DNA of 64,000 nt from Thermosulfurimonas marina (GCF_012317585.1 NZ_CP042909.1:1054001-1118000); one strand, 5' to 3'; positions 39,403-48,084 are shown, counted from the first letter of the stretch. Notes: a model not told the origin generated them from the sequence alone. Numbers and translations are program-made.

Positions 39403-40647
39403 ATGCCTGATCATCGGTTTTATTACGTATATGTGGCCCGGCAGCCCATCCTGGACCGCAGGGGGCGTACTTTCGGGTACGAGCTCCTCTATCGCGAAGG
39501 CCTGGAGAACTTTTTTCCAGAAGGTAGCTTGCCGGAGGAGGAAGCCAGCCGTCGGGTATTGGTCAATGCCTTATTTCGTTTCGGCATTCGGGAGCTGACC
39601 TACGGCAAAAAGGCCTTCATTAATTTCACCCTGGAACTTCTTCGAAGCGGGCTAGTGCGGTATTTTCGTCCCCAACATCTGGTCATCGAGATCCTGGAAA
39701 GGACGAAAAACACTCCCGATCTCTTGGAGATCTGCCAGGAGCTTTATCGTAAAGGCTATGCCCTGGCCCTGGACGACTTCGATGGGCAGTCCCCCTTGAG
39801 AGAGCTTTTGCCCTACATGAAGTACATCAAGATTGATTTCCGAGCCCTTTCTCCGGAAAGCCGGGCGGCCCTGGCCCGGGAATTGGGAAGCGATTTCTAT
39901 CTGGTGGCCGAAAAGATCGAAACCCGGGAAGAATACGAAGAGGCCCGGGATCTGGGCTTTCATTTCTTCCAGGGGTTTTATTTTGCCCGTCCCAAGATTT
40001 TGGCCTCTCGAGAGATTCCGGTCTTCAAACAGCATTATCTGCGCCTTCTGGGATTGCTTCAAAAGGAAGGGGACAATCTAGACGAAATCATAGAGGTCAT
40101 CCAGGCCGAACCTTCTCTTACTCTGAAACTCCTGCGCTACATCAACTCGGCCTTCTTCGGCTTTCCGGTAAAGGTCCGTTCTGTAAGACATACCGCGGTG
40201 TTACTAGGAAAGGAGGGGTTGCGCAAATGGGGCTCTTTGGCCACCCTCTTTTTGCTGGCCGCAGATCAACCTCCGGAGTTGATCGTCCAGGCGGTGATCC
40301 GGGCCAAGTTCATGGAGTCTCTGGCCGAAAAGCTGGGGTTTTTCGAGCAAATGGAGGAGGCCTTCCTGGTGGGGCTCTTTTCTCTCTTAGAGCCCATAAC
40401 CGATCAGCCCCTTTTCATGATCTTGAAAGAGCTCCCTTTGGAAGAAGACCTCAAGAAGGCCCTTCTGGGAGAGCCGGGGCCCTTCACTCCCCTTCTTTCC
40501 CTGGTGGAAAATTATGAGCGGGGGGTCTGGGAAAGGGTCCATCAAATCCTGACCGAACTTGATCCCTCCCTGAGAGAGATCCTTCCGGTGATGTATCGCG
40601 AGGCGGTAAAGTTTGCCCACCAGATCTTTGCTCTGGGCCGCAAATGA
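39403..40647 (+). CDS. EAL-HDOD signalling protein (YuxH-like)
   Basis: A 414-residue cytoplasmic protein. The N-terminal EAL-like domain (about 8-205; ARQPILDRRGRTFGYELLYR, ALDDFDG, IKIDFRAL) is degenerate: the EAL motif is replaced (VIEILERT) and the catalytic acidic cluster is incomplete, so c-di-GMP hydrolysis is unlikely. The C-terminal HDOD domain (about 215-400; IQAEPSLTLKLLRYINSAFFGF) is a non-catalytic HD relative. Such proteins act as scaffolds in motility and c-di-GMP signalling. The stop overlaps mpl (ATGA). Confidence 0.85.
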   Translation: MPDHRFYYVYVARQPILDRRGRTFGYELLYREGLENFFPEGSLPEEEASRRVLVNALFRFGIRELTYGKKAFINFTLELLRSGLVRYFRPQHLVIEILERTKNTPDLLEICQELYRKGYALALDDFDGQSPLRELLPYMKYIKIDFRALSPESRAALARELGSDFYLVAEKIETREEYEEARDLGFHFFQGFYFARPKILASREIPVFKQHYLRLLGLLQKEGDNLDEIIEVIQAEPSLTLKLLRYINSAFFGFPVKVRSVRHTAVLLGKEGLRKWGSLATLFLLAADQPPELIVQAVIRAKFMESLAEKLGFFEQMEEAFLVGLFSLLEPITDQPLFMILKELPLEEDLKKALLGEPGPFTPLLSLVENYERGVWERVHQILTELDPSLREILPVMYREAVKFAHQIFALGRK

Positions 40648-42044
40648 GCCTTCACTTTTACCTCCTGGGCATTGGCGGAATAGGGATGAGCGCCCTGGCC
40701 GGCCTTCTTAAGGCCCGAGGGTTTCAGGTCTCGGGGAGCGAGGGCGCGCCTCCCTCCCCTCCTGCCTCCCAAGTCCTCAAACGTCTAGGCCTAATCCCCT
40801 TTTGTGGATGGGATCCAGAACGCCTTGAAAAAATCTCCCCCGACTATGTGGTGGTGGGAAACGCCATCCGGCGGGATCATCCCGAAGTAGAGGCCGCCCG
40901 GAGGCAGGGACTCCCCCTCCTTTCCCTTCCCGAAACCCTGAAACGATTCATCCTCCCCGGGAAACTCCCCCTGGTGGTGGCCGGAACCCACGGAAAGACT
41001 ACCACCTCCGCCCTCCTGGCCTTCGTCCTGGAAAGGCTGGGCCAAGAGCCCACCTTCTTCCTGGGCGGGCTTCTCCGGGATCGAGAACTTAATTTTGGCT
41101 CCGGAGAGGGCCCCTATGCCGTAGTCGAAGGAGACGAGTACGACTCGGCCTTCTTTGAAAAGACCCCTAAATTCTGGCACTACCGGGCTTTTTCGGCCAT
41201 TCTTACCTCTCTGGAGTACGATCACGCCGATATTTATCCGGATTTGGCCAGCCTGGAGGCGGCCTTCAGGACCTTTGTGGAACTCCTGCCGGAAGAGGGG
41301 CTCTTGGTCTTCTGGGGGGATGCGGACCGGCTGGTCCGGTTGGCTGAAAGAAGCCGGGCCCGTCGGGTCTCCTACGGTCGCTCTCCGAAAAACACCTACC
41401 GTCTTCTGGAACGCACCCCTTTTCCTCGCGGACAGAAGGTGCGTTTCTGCGGCCCCCAAGGGGAGGGGACCTTCGATCTTCCACTTTACGGAGAGCACAA
41501 TGCCCTCAATGCTCTGGCGGTCCTGGCCTTACTGGTGGAGCTGGGCCTGTCACCAGAAGAAGTGGCCCGGGCCCTGGGAGAATTTTGTGGGGTCTTGCGG
41601 CGTCAGGAAATCCTCTATCAGGGCCGGGTCACCGTGGTGGATGATTTTGCCCATCATCCCACGGCGGTGCGGGAGACCCTTTTAGCTCTGAAAGAGGCCT
41701 TCTCCCCCCGACGGATCTTCCTGATCTTTGAGCCCCGCACCAATACCAGCCGGCGCAGGGTCTTTTTGTCCGCCTACCAGGAGGTCCTCTCTCTAGCCGA
41801 AGCGGTGGTCTTAAAGCCTCCTCCGGGTCTAGAGAAGGTCCCGGAGGCCGAAAGGCTAGATCTTACGGCCTTGGCCCGAGGGCTTGAGGCTCGGGGACGA
41901 AGGGTGGGCTTCTTACAAAACGGGGTTTCCGACATCCTGGCGCTGGAGCCCAGCCCGGGAGACCTCCTAGTCTTTATGTCCAGCGCCTCTTTCGGAAAGA
42001 TCTATACCGATCTGGTGAAGGCTTTGAAAGAGCGAGGTCTTTGA
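40644..42044 (+). CDS. mpl: UDP-N-acetylmuramate:tripeptide ligase Mpl
   Basis: A 466-residue Mur ligase of the Mpl branch, which re-attaches the recycled L-Ala-gamma-D-Glu-mDAP tripeptide to UDP-MurNAc. Motifs: the N-terminal GIGGIGMSALAGLL, the ATP-binding GTHGKTTTSALL (about 113-124), the Mpl-typical EGDEYDSAFFEKTPKF and SLEYDHADIYPD, and DDFAHHPTAVRETL in the C-terminal domain. MurC is the nearest alternative, but the EYDSAFF segment is characteristic of Mpl. This implies peptidoglycan recycling and a Gram-negative wall. Confidence 0.9.
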   Translation: MSLHFYLLGIGGIGMSALAGLLKARGFQVSGSEGAPPSPPASQVLKRLGLIPFCGWDPERLEKISPDYVVVGNAIRRDHPEVEAARRQGLPLLSLPETLKRFILPGKLPLVVAGTHGKTTTSALLAFVLERLGQEPTFFLGGLLRDRELNFGSGEGPYAVVEGDEYDSAFFEKTPKFWHYRAFSAILTSLEYDHADIYPDLASLEAAFRTFVELLPEEGLLVFWGDADRLVRLAERSRARRVSYGRSPKNTYRLLERTPFPRGQKVRFCGPQGEGTFDLPLYGEHNALNALAVLALLVELGLSPEEVARALGEFCGVLRRQEILYQGRVTVVDDFAHHPTAVRETLLALKEAFSPRRIFLIFEPRTNTSRRRVFLSAYQEVLSLAEAVVLKPPPGLEKVPEAERLDLTALARGLEARGRRVGFLQNGVSDILALEPSPGDLLVFMSSASFGKIYTDLVKALKERGL

Positions 42045-42045
42045 G

Positions 42046-42465
42046 GTGGCCCAGGAGTATGTCTTTAAACCCATCGGTTTTGTGCGTACCAAGGCCCGGG
42101 AAATTCCCCGCCACTGGAGTGTCTCCAAGGTAGAGGGGGAGCTAGTGATCGATCCGGCCTATGAGAAGGGCCTGCAGGATCTCCGTCCGGGAGAGCGTCT
42201 GGTGGTCCTTTTTGTCTTCGACCGGGCCGAGCCCTTTGGGCCGGACAAATTGTTACAGACCCCTCCCCATCGGCAGAAATCCCGGGGAGTCTTCAGCACT
42301 TGCTCTCCGGTGCGGCCCAATCCTATAGGCCTTTCGGTGGTGGAGATCCTGGAAGTTCGGGGTCCGGTAATCCGGGTGCGGGGGTTAGATATGTTCGACG
42401 GGACCCCCATCCTGGACCTCAAACCTTACAAGGGCTACGCCGCGGATGAATCTGGAGACCCTTAA
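42046..42465 (+). CDS. trmO: tRNA (t6A37) N6-methyltransferase TrmO (TsaA family)
   Basis: A 139-residue beta-barrel AdoMet methyltransferase of the TsaA/TrmO family, which methylates threonylcarbamoyladenosine at tRNA position 37. Recognisable stretches: FKPIGFVRTKA, RGVFSTCSPVRPNPIGLSVVEI and LDMFDGTPILDLKPY. It begins at GTG 42046, one base after the mpl stop, and overlaps the endonuclease V gene by 20 bases. Confidence 0.88.
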   Translation: MAQEYVFKPIGFVRTKAREIPRHWSVSKVEGELVIDPAYEKGLQDLRPGERLVVLFVFDRAEPFGPDKLLQTPPHRQKSRGVFSTCSPVRPNPIGLSVVEILEVRGPVIRVRGLDMFDGTPILDLKPYKGYAADESGDP

Positions 42466-43084
42466 GGAGGAACAGCGGCGTCTGGCCTCTCGGGCCCGTT
42501 TTACCCCTTTGGGCCGCACGGTAAAAAAGGTGGCTGGGGCGGATGTAGCCTACCCCGAAAAGGCTCGGGCCCGGGCGGCGGTGGTCCTCCTTTCCTGGCC
42601 GGAGCTTAAGCCCTTGGAAGAGGTGGTGGTCGAAGGGCCGGTAAATTTCCCTTATATTCCCGGCTATCTTTCCTTCAGGGAGGTTCCGGCCTTGCTTGCG
42701 GCCTTTGAGAAACTTTCGAGCCCTCCGGATTTGGTTTTTGTGGACGGACAGGGGCTGGCCCACCCCCGGGGCTGCGGGCTGGCGGTGCATCTAGGGGTCA
42801 GTCTGGGGCTTCCCACCCTGGGTTGCGCGAAAAAGCCCTTGATCAAGGATTTCGATCCGCCGGGGGACGAATTCGGGGCACGAAGCCCTATCTGGCTCGA
42901 GGGCCGGGTGGTGGGCTATGCGGTGAGGACCCGGGTAGGGGTAAAGCCGGTCTATGTCTCTCCGGGGCATCTCTTAACTCCGGAAGAGGCGGTGGAGTAT
43001 GTGCTGGCTGCGGTGCGGGGCTTTCGCCTTCCAGAGCCCCTGCGACAGGCGCATCGTCTTTCCGTGGAGGCGGGCCGTGGCTAA
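42446..43084 (+). CDS. nfi: Endonuclease V (deoxyinosine endonuclease)
   Basis: A 212-residue Nfi. It nicks DNA one base 3' to deoxyinosine; deamination damage of this kind is frequent at high temperature. The catalytic carboxylates are in GADVAY, LVFVDGQG and the later acidic positions; the wedge motif PYIPGYLSFRE and the active-site GLAHPRGCGLAVHLG are intact. Embedded in a dense run mpl-trmO-nfi-ispD with overlapping ends. Confidence 0.93.
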   Translation: MNLETLKEEQRRLASRARFTPLGRTVKKVAGADVAYPEKARARAAVVLLSWPELKPLEEVVVEGPVNFPYIPGYLSFREVPALLAAFEKLSSPPDLVFVDGQGLAHPRGCGLAVHLGVSLGLPTLGCAKKPLIKDFDPPGDEFGARSPIWLEGRVVGYAVRTRVGVKPVYVSPGHLLTPEEAVEYVLAAVRGFRLPEPLRQAHRLSVEAGRG

Positions 43085-43757
43085 AGTGGGGGCCATTTTG
43101 GCAGCCGCCGGAAGGGGGGTCCGTTTCGGAGCCGAAGTCCCCAAGCAATTTCTGGAACTGGGGGGCCGACCTGTTTTCTTATGGGGGCTTTCGGCCCTGG
43201 AAAGGCATCCCCGGGTGGAGGAGATCGTGGTGGCCGTCCCTCCGGGCTGGGAAGAAAGGGTGCGGGACTGGTGTGGGGAATTCCGGAAGGTCTCCAGGGT
43301 GGTGGCCGGAGGGGAGAGCCGGCAGGCCTCGGTTCGGCGGGCCTTTGAGGCCCTTTCTCCCGGGGTGGAGATCGTCCTGGTGCACGATGCGGCTCGTCCT
43401 CTGGTCTCTCAGGAGGTGATCTCCCGGGTGCTCGGGGAGATTGAGAAGCGGGGGGCGGCCCTCGCAGCCCTTCCGGTGAGAGATACGGTAAAACGGGTTT
43501 CGGAGGAGGGACGGGTGTTGGAGACCCTCTCTCGGGAAGGCCTTTGGCTGGCACAAACTCCGCAGGGGGCCCGCCGGGACTGGCTGGCCGAGGCCTTCCG
43601 GAAGGCAGGCCGGGAGGAATTCACCGACGAGGCCGCTCTGCTTGAGGCGGCAGGCTTTCCGGTCTTTGTGGTCCTTGGAGACCCGAGAAATTTTAAACTC
43701 ACTTATCCCGAGGATTTTTCCCTTTTGGAGGCCTTTGGAGACTTGACAAGAATATAA
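43077..43757 (+). CDS. ispD: 2-C-methyl-D-erythritol 4-phosphate cytidylyltransferase
   Basis: A 226-residue IspD, which activates MEP with CTP in isoprenoid synthesis. The nucleotide-binding loop is ILAAAGRGVRFGAEVPKQFLEL; VVAGGESRQASVRRAFE, VLVHDAARPLVS and LAQTPQGAR are further signatures. The start is GTG 43077, inside the end of the endonuclease V gene and eight bases after GGAGG; a GTG three codons on is less likely. Confidence 0.93.
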   Translation: MAKVGAILAAAGRGVRFGAEVPKQFLELGGRPVFLWGLSALERHPRVEEIVVAVPPGWEERVRDWCGEFRKVSRVVAGGESRQASVRRAFEALSPGVEIVLVHDAARPLVSQEVISRVLGEIEKRGAALAALPVRDTVKRVSEEGRVLETLSREGLWLAQTPQGARRDWLAEAFRKAGREEFTDEAALLEAAGFPVFVVLGDPRNFKLTYPEDFSLLEAFGDLTRI

Positions 43758-43803
43758 ATCTGTGGGGGTAATAAAGGAAAAAATTGCTTTCAAGGAGGGA
43801 GGA

Positions 43804-44136
43804 ATGTTTGGCAAGGTGAAGAAAGGCTTGGCCGTTTTGGGTCTTTCGGGGCTTCTGTTGGTTCCGGTGGGTTGTGGTTTGAACCAAAAGGATCGGGCCC
43901 TTCTGGAACAGGCCATTCAGGCCTCTAAGGAGGCCCAGGCTGCGGCCGAGGAAGCCAAGAAGGCCCAGGCCCAGATAGAGGCGGAACTGGCCCGCATCGA
44001 GGCTGCGGCCAAACAGGCTGCTCTGGCCGCCGAAAGGGCCGACGCTGCAGCCAACCGGGCGGCCCAGGCCGCCGAAAGGGCTGATGCTGCGGCCGCCAAA
44101 ATGGAGCGCATTTTCGAAAAGAGCCTGCGAAAATAG
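43804..44136 (+). CDS. Lpp/OprI-like outer-membrane lipoprotein with C-terminal lysine
   Basis: A 110-residue protein. The signal sequence ends in a lipobox-like PVGC, giving lipidation at Cys24. The mature part is an uninterrupted alanine-rich helix of AAxxAxxAADAA-type repeats, expected to form a trimeric coiled coil like Pseudomonas OprI and E. coli Lpp. It ends in SLRK; Lpp also ends in a lysine that L,D-transpeptidases join to peptidoglycan. The gene directly downstream, convergent, encodes just such an enzyme. ATG 43804 follows AAGGAGGGAGGA. A TTGACA at 43743 is a possible -35. Confidence 0.78.
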   Translation: MFGKVKKGLAVLGLSGLLLVPVGCGLNQKDRALLEQAIQASKEAQAAAEEAKKAQAQIEAELARIEAAAKQAALAAERADAAANRAAQAAERADAAAAKMERIFEKSLRK

Positions 44137-44149
44137 AAGATTTGGGGTC

Positions 44150-45046
44150 CTAACGGACCTTTCCCACCGCCGTTGGGACCCCGTTGGCCTTCTTCAGGAC
44201 CTTGCGCACGGCGAAGAGGTCCAAAAAGAGGTCTTTTCCACTCTCCTTTTCAAGCCGGGCCGCCAGGCGAATCACTTCTAAGAGGGGCCCAGAGATCCTC
44301 TTTTCAAGGTCCGGAAAAACCTGGAGATAGATCTTTCCGTCTTTGATTCCCAATTTGATAGGCTGATAGAGGACGCGTACCGGGGTGCCTACCGGGACTA
44401 AGGGAAAAAGGGCGGCAATATCCTCGGGATAGAGACGGATACAGCCGTGGCTTACCCGGCGACCGATCCCCCAGGGTTTGTTGGTCCCGTGAAGGGCATA
44501 GGCCTCCCGGGAAAGGTAAAGGGCGTAATCTCCCAGGGGGTTTTCCGGACCTGGAGGGACCACCTCGGGAAGGGTAGGGTCCTCTTTACGTATGGATTCC
44601 GGGACATGCCAATAGGGATGTTCCTTCTTGCGGTAAACGGTGTAAACCCCCTCGGTCGTAAGGCGTCCCTCGGTTCCTACTCCTATGGGGGCGGTATAAA
44701 CCACGGTCTCGCCGGCCTCTTGGCGAAAATAATAGAGACGCATCTCCGGAAGATTGACCAGGAGGCCCGTATGGGGGCCTTCGGGCAGGACAAACTTTTT
44801 GGGGATAAGCAGGCGTTTTCCCGGGGGAGGGAGCCAGGGATCCACCCCGGGGTTGGCCAGAACGATCTGATTGTAGCCCAGATCGTAGGCCCGGGCCACA
44901 TCGAGCAGGGTCTCGTTTCCGGAGACCGTGTGATAAAGGATCTCCCCAAAGACTCCTTGTCCGGGCCTTAAGGGGTAACGATCTAGAGGGTAGGCCGTAG
45001 AGAATCCCGTTAGAAGAAGAACCAGTAGGCGAAGTGCAAGTTTCAT
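44150..45046 (-). CDS. L,D-transpeptidase (ErfK/YbiS/YcfS/YnhG family)
   Basis: A 298-residue secreted enzyme with a signal peptide (about 1-20), a LysM-like region (about 38-82; HTVSGNETLLDVARAYDLGYNQIVLANPGVDPWLPPPG), and the YkuD catalytic domain (about 92-230) with the complete active site HGTNKPWGIGRRVSHGCIRL, including the nucleophilic cysteine. In E. coli the close relatives anchor Lpp to peptidoglycan or make mDAP-mDAP crosslinks. A C-terminal tail of ~60 residues follows. Divergent from the cysteine gene by only 17 bases. Confidence 0.92.
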   Translation of the reverse strand: MKLALRLLVLLLTGFSTAYPLDRYPLRPGQGVFGEILYHTVSGNETLLDVARAYDLGYNQIVLANPGVDPWLPPPGKRLLIPKKFVLPEGPHTGLLVNLPEMRLYYFRQEAGETVVYTAPIGVGTEGRLTTEGVYTVYRKKEHPYWHVPESIRKEDPTLPEVVPPGPENPLGDYALYLSREAYALHGTNKPWGIGRRVSHGCIRLYPEDIAALFPLVPVGTPVRVLYQPIKLGIKDGKIYLQVFPDLEKRISGPLLEVIRLAARLEKESGKDLFLDLFAVRKVLKKANGVPTAVGKVR

Positions 45047-45063
45047 GCTAGAAATTTTAAACC

Positions 45064-47400
45064 ATGAGTCCTCAAGGCAAAGTCCGGGAGACCGTGCTCG
45101 AGCTCATTGGAAATACCCCTCTGGTCAAGCTTCGCCGCCTCCGGGTAAAACCTCGGGTAGAGATCTGGGTCAAGCTCGAGAGTTTCAATCCCGGAGGTTC
45201 GGTCAAGGACCGCATCGCCCTTTCTATGATCGAAGATGCCGAGGCCCGGGGGCTTCTTGGTCCGGAAAAGATTGTGGCCGAGGCCTCAAGCGGCAACACC
45301 GGAATCGGTCTGGCCATGGTCTGTGCGGTCAAGGGCTACCGGTGTCTTATCGCCATGCCGGAGTCGGCCTCCATTGAGCGCCGCAAGATCATGCAGGCCT
45401 ACGGGGCGGAGATCCTCCTTACCCCTGCGGAAAAAGGGACCGACGGGGCCATCGAGGCCATCTATGAACTGGTGCGCCAGCATCCTGAGCAATATTACAA
45501 TCCCGATCAATTCAATAATCCGGCCAACTGGCAGGCCCATTACCGCACCACTGCTCCGGAGATCTGGCGGGACACGGGGGGGCGTCTGACCCATGTGGTC
45601 TCGGCCATGGGCACTACCGGGACCCTCATGGGCCTGGCCCGGTACTTTCGGGAAAAGGCCCCCCAGGTGAAGGTCATCGGGGTGGAGCCCGTTCCCGGGC
45701 ACAAGATTCAGGGCCTGAAAAATATGAAGGAATCCTATCCGCCGGGGATCTACGATCGTAAGCTCCCGCACGCCATCGTGAATGTAGATGATGAGGAGGC
45801 CTACGAGCTGGCCCGGCGCTTGGCCCGAGAGGAGGGCCTCTTTGTGGGGATGAGTTCCGGAGCGGCCCTGGCCGGGGCTTTTAAGGTGGCCCGGGAGATA
45901 GAAGAGGGTCTGGTGGTGGTCATCTTCCCCGATGGGGGCGAACGCTATCTTTCTACCCCTCTTTGGGTCTTTCCAGAACCTCCCAAACGGGAGGACTTCC
46001 GGCTTACCAATACCCTTACCGGGCGCAAGGAGGTCTTTGAGCCCTTGGAGCCGGGAAAGGTGGGGATCTATACCTGTGGCCCTACCCTCAATCGCCGGCC
46101 GCATCTGGGGCTTTACCGGCGGATGCTCACCGCGGACCTTTTGCGGCGCTGGCTTGAGGCCCGAGGTCTTTCCGTAACTCACGTGGTCAATCTCACCGAC
46201 TTTGACGACAAGACCCTGGCGGCGGCCGAGGCCGCGGGTCGTCCCCTGAAGGAACTTACCGAAGAGATTGCCCGGGAATTCTTTGCGGACCTGGAGTTTC
46301 TCCGGATCAAGCCTGCCACCCACTATCCCCGGGTGAGCGAACACTTAGAGGATATGCTGGTCCTGGCTCGCCGACTCTTGGAGAAGGGGTATGCCTACGA
46401 AAAATATTCTTCCGTCTATTTTGATGTCTCCAAGCTTGCGGATTATGGACGGCTTTCCGGGGTGGATCCGGCGCGCCTGCGTCCGGGGGTCACCGTAGAT
46501 CTTGACGAATACGAAAAGGACGCCCCGGCGGACTTTACGCTTTTCAAACGCGTGACCATTCAGGAGCTCAAACAGGGCTATTTTTTGGACACCGAATGGG
46601 GCAAGGTGCGCCCCGGCTGGCATATCCAGTGTGCGGCCATCGCCATGCGCTATCTGGGAGAGACCTTTGACCTGCATACCAGCGGCACGGATCTTCTTTT
46701 TCCCCACCACGAAAACGAAAGGGCCCTGGCCCGGGCGGCCACCGGAAAGGAACTCTGCCGCTACTGGCTCCATTCGGCCCTGGTGATGGTGGAGGGCAAG
46801 AAGATGTCCGTTTCCGCGGGAAACGAAGTCACTCTGGAGGAACTGCGACAGGCGGGATATTCTGGCCGAGAGATCCGCTTTTTCCTTTTGCGTACCCATT
46901 ACCGTAAGCCTTTAAATTTCACCTGGAAGGCCCTTTCCGAGGCCCGCAGGGCCTTGCAGAACCTGGATCTCTTTTGTGGTTTATTGGCCGCGGCCCCGGA
47001 GGGTCCGGAGGCCCCCGAGCTCCGCAAGGCCCTTTCCGAGCTTTCCGAGGGCTTTGAGGCCGCCATGAACGACGATCTCAACACCCCGCAAGTGGTAGCC
47101 GGTCTCTTTCGCTTTTCCCGGAGATGGTATCCGGCGGTGGCCGGCCCTGGGGTGCCGAAGGATCTGCGAGAGGAAGCCCTGGCCGCGCTAGAGCGCCTCA
47201 ACCAGGTGCTTGCGGTGCTGGTCTTTCCGGAGGAGGCCCGGAGCGAAGAGGTGCGCAGGAGGCTGGCCGCCCGGGAGGAAGCCCGGCGGAGGGGGGATTA
47301 CGCCTTGGCCGACCGTATTCGAGAGGAGTTGCGGGCCGAGGGGTATCTGGTGGTGGACACCCCAGCCGGCCCCCGCGCCTTCCACCCCCCAGAAAAATAG
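45064..47400 (+). CDS. Fused cysteine synthase / cysteinyl-tRNA synthetase
   Basis: A single 778-codon frame. Residues 1-~310 are a complete PLP-dependent cysteine synthase (CysK/CysM): NTPLVKL, the PLP lysine in NPGGSVKDRIAL, the substrate loop ASSGNTGIGLA and the closing GERYLSTPLW. Residues ~318-775 are cysteinyl-tRNA synthetase: Zn ligands starting with Cys338 in TCGPT, WHIQC, DLLFPHHENE, and the C-terminal DALR/anticodon region. Two class I signatures are altered: HIGH reads HLGL (347-350) and KMSKS reads KMSVS (580-584). A fusion could channel new cysteine to tRNA. The stop TAG lies in a palindromic repeat. The fused architecture is seen directly; activity of the synthetase half is uncertain. 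Confidence 0.9.
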   Translation: MSPQGKVRETVLELIGNTPLVKLRRLRVKPRVEIWVKLESFNPGGSVKDRIALSMIEDAEARGLLGPEKIVAEASSGNTGIGLAMVCAVKGYRCLIAMPESASIERRKIMQAYGAEILLTPAEKGTDGAIEAIYELVRQHPEQYYNPDQFNNPANWQAHYRTTAPEIWRDTGGRLTHVVSAMGTTGTLMGLARYFREKAPQVKVIGVEPVPGHKIQGLKNMKESYPPGIYDRKLPHAIVNVDDEEAYELARRLAREEGLFVGMSSGAALAGAFKVAREIEEGLVVVIFPDGGERYLSTPLWVFPEPPKREDFRLTNTLTGRKEVFEPLEPGKVGIYTCGPTLNRRPHLGLYRRMLTADLLRRWLEARGLSVTHVVNLTDFDDKTLAAAEAAGRPLKELTEEIAREFFADLEFLRIKPATHYPRVSEHLEDMLVLARRLLEKGYAYEKYSSVYFDVSKLADYGRLSGVDPARLRPGVTVDLDEYEKDAPADFTLFKRVTIQELKQGYFLDTEWGKVRPGWHIQCAAIAMRYLGETFDLHTSGTDLLFPHHENERALARAATGKELCRYWLHSALVMVEGKKMSVSAGNEVTLEELRQAGYSGREIRFFLLRTHYRKPLNFTWKALSEARRALQNLDLFCGLLAAAPEGPEAPELRKALSELSEGFEAAMNDDLNTPQVVAGLFRFSRRWYPAVAGPGVPKDLREEALAALERLNQVLAVLVFPEEARSEEVRRRLAAREEARRRGDYALADRIREELRAEGYLVVDTPAGPRAFHPPEK

Positions 47401-47417
47401 GATCCGATCCTATTTTT
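47393..47417. repeat. REP-like palindrome, copy 1
   Basis: Stem arms AAAAATAGGATC and GATCCTATTTTT around a single C. The left arm supplies the last Lys codon and TAG stop of the cysteine synthase/CysRS gene. The T-run at the right may also make it act as a terminator. Confidence 0.9.
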
Positions 47418-47424
47418 TGCGACC

Positions 47425-48084
47425 ATGACTTCCGGCAGCGCTTATTATTCCACGGTGCTTCGCGAGATCTACGAAAGGCTCTACCAGCACTTTGGCCCTC
47501 AGGGGTGGTGGCCGGCGGAATCCCCCTTTGAGGTTTGTGTGGGAGCCATCCTTACCCAGAATACCAACTGGCGCAATGTGGAGCGGGCCCTCAAAAACCT
47601 CAAAGAGCGGGGGTTGCTTGAGCCTCACAGGTTAGCCAAGCTTTCGGAGACGGAATTGGCGAATTTGATTCGTCCTGCAGGTTATTTTCGGGTCAAGGCT
47701 CGAAGGCTCAAGGCCTTTCTGGGCTGGCTTCTTGAACGCTGTGAGGGCGATCTTTCGGCCCTGGCGGAGATAGACACTGAGACCTTGCGCCGCGAGTTTT
47801 TGGAAATTCCAGGCATCGGACCGGAGACCGCAGATAGCATCCTCCTTTACGCTCTGGAGCGCCCGGTCTTTGTGGTGGACGCCTATACCAAACGCATCCT
47901 TGTCCGCCACGGATTAGTGACCGAGGAGGCCGATTATTCAGAGATTCAGGGAGTTTTTATGGAAAATCTTCCCCCGGAGGTCCCCCTTTACAACGAATAT
48001 CATGCCCTTTTCGTGGCCTGCGGGAAACACTACTGTCTCCCCCGCCGCCCTCGCTGCCCCTCCTGCCCCCTCCGAGAAAAATAG
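47425..48084 (+). CDS. HhH-GPD DNA glycosylase, endonuclease III-like (MagIII-type)
   Basis: A 219-residue base-excision glycosylase. The helix-hairpin-helix reads EIPGIGPETADSILLY (about 130-145) and the catalytic aspartate lies in VFVVDAYTKRIL. Four C-terminal cysteines (C-x6-C-x2-C-x5-C pattern, ending CPSCPL) hold the [4Fe-4S] cluster. True endonuclease III has a lysine in the hairpin (GVGRKTA) for AP-lyase action; here that position is Glu, as in monofunctional alkyl-base glycosylases of the MagIII group. Its TAG stop is inside palindrome copy 2. Confidence 0.85.
   Translation: MTSGSAYYSTVLREIYERLYQHFGPQGWWPAESPFEVCVGAILTQNTNWRNVERALKNLKERGLLEPHRLAKLSETELANLIRPAGYFRVKARRLKAFLGWLLERCEGDLSALAEIDTETLRREFLEIPGIGPETADSILLYALERPVFVVDAYTKRILVRHGLVTEEADYSEIQGVFMENLPPEVPLYNEYHALFVACGKHYCLPRRPRCPSCPLREK

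Noticed and set aside
40644-42044. MurC instead of Mpl
   Set aside because: The EYDSAFFEK and YDHADIYPD segments are characteristic of Mpl, and the gene is not in a mur/fts cluster.
43917-44111. Minus-strand Ala/Ser-rich ORF opposite the lipoprotein
   Set aside because: A mirror of the alanine-rich repeat codons; no start signal.
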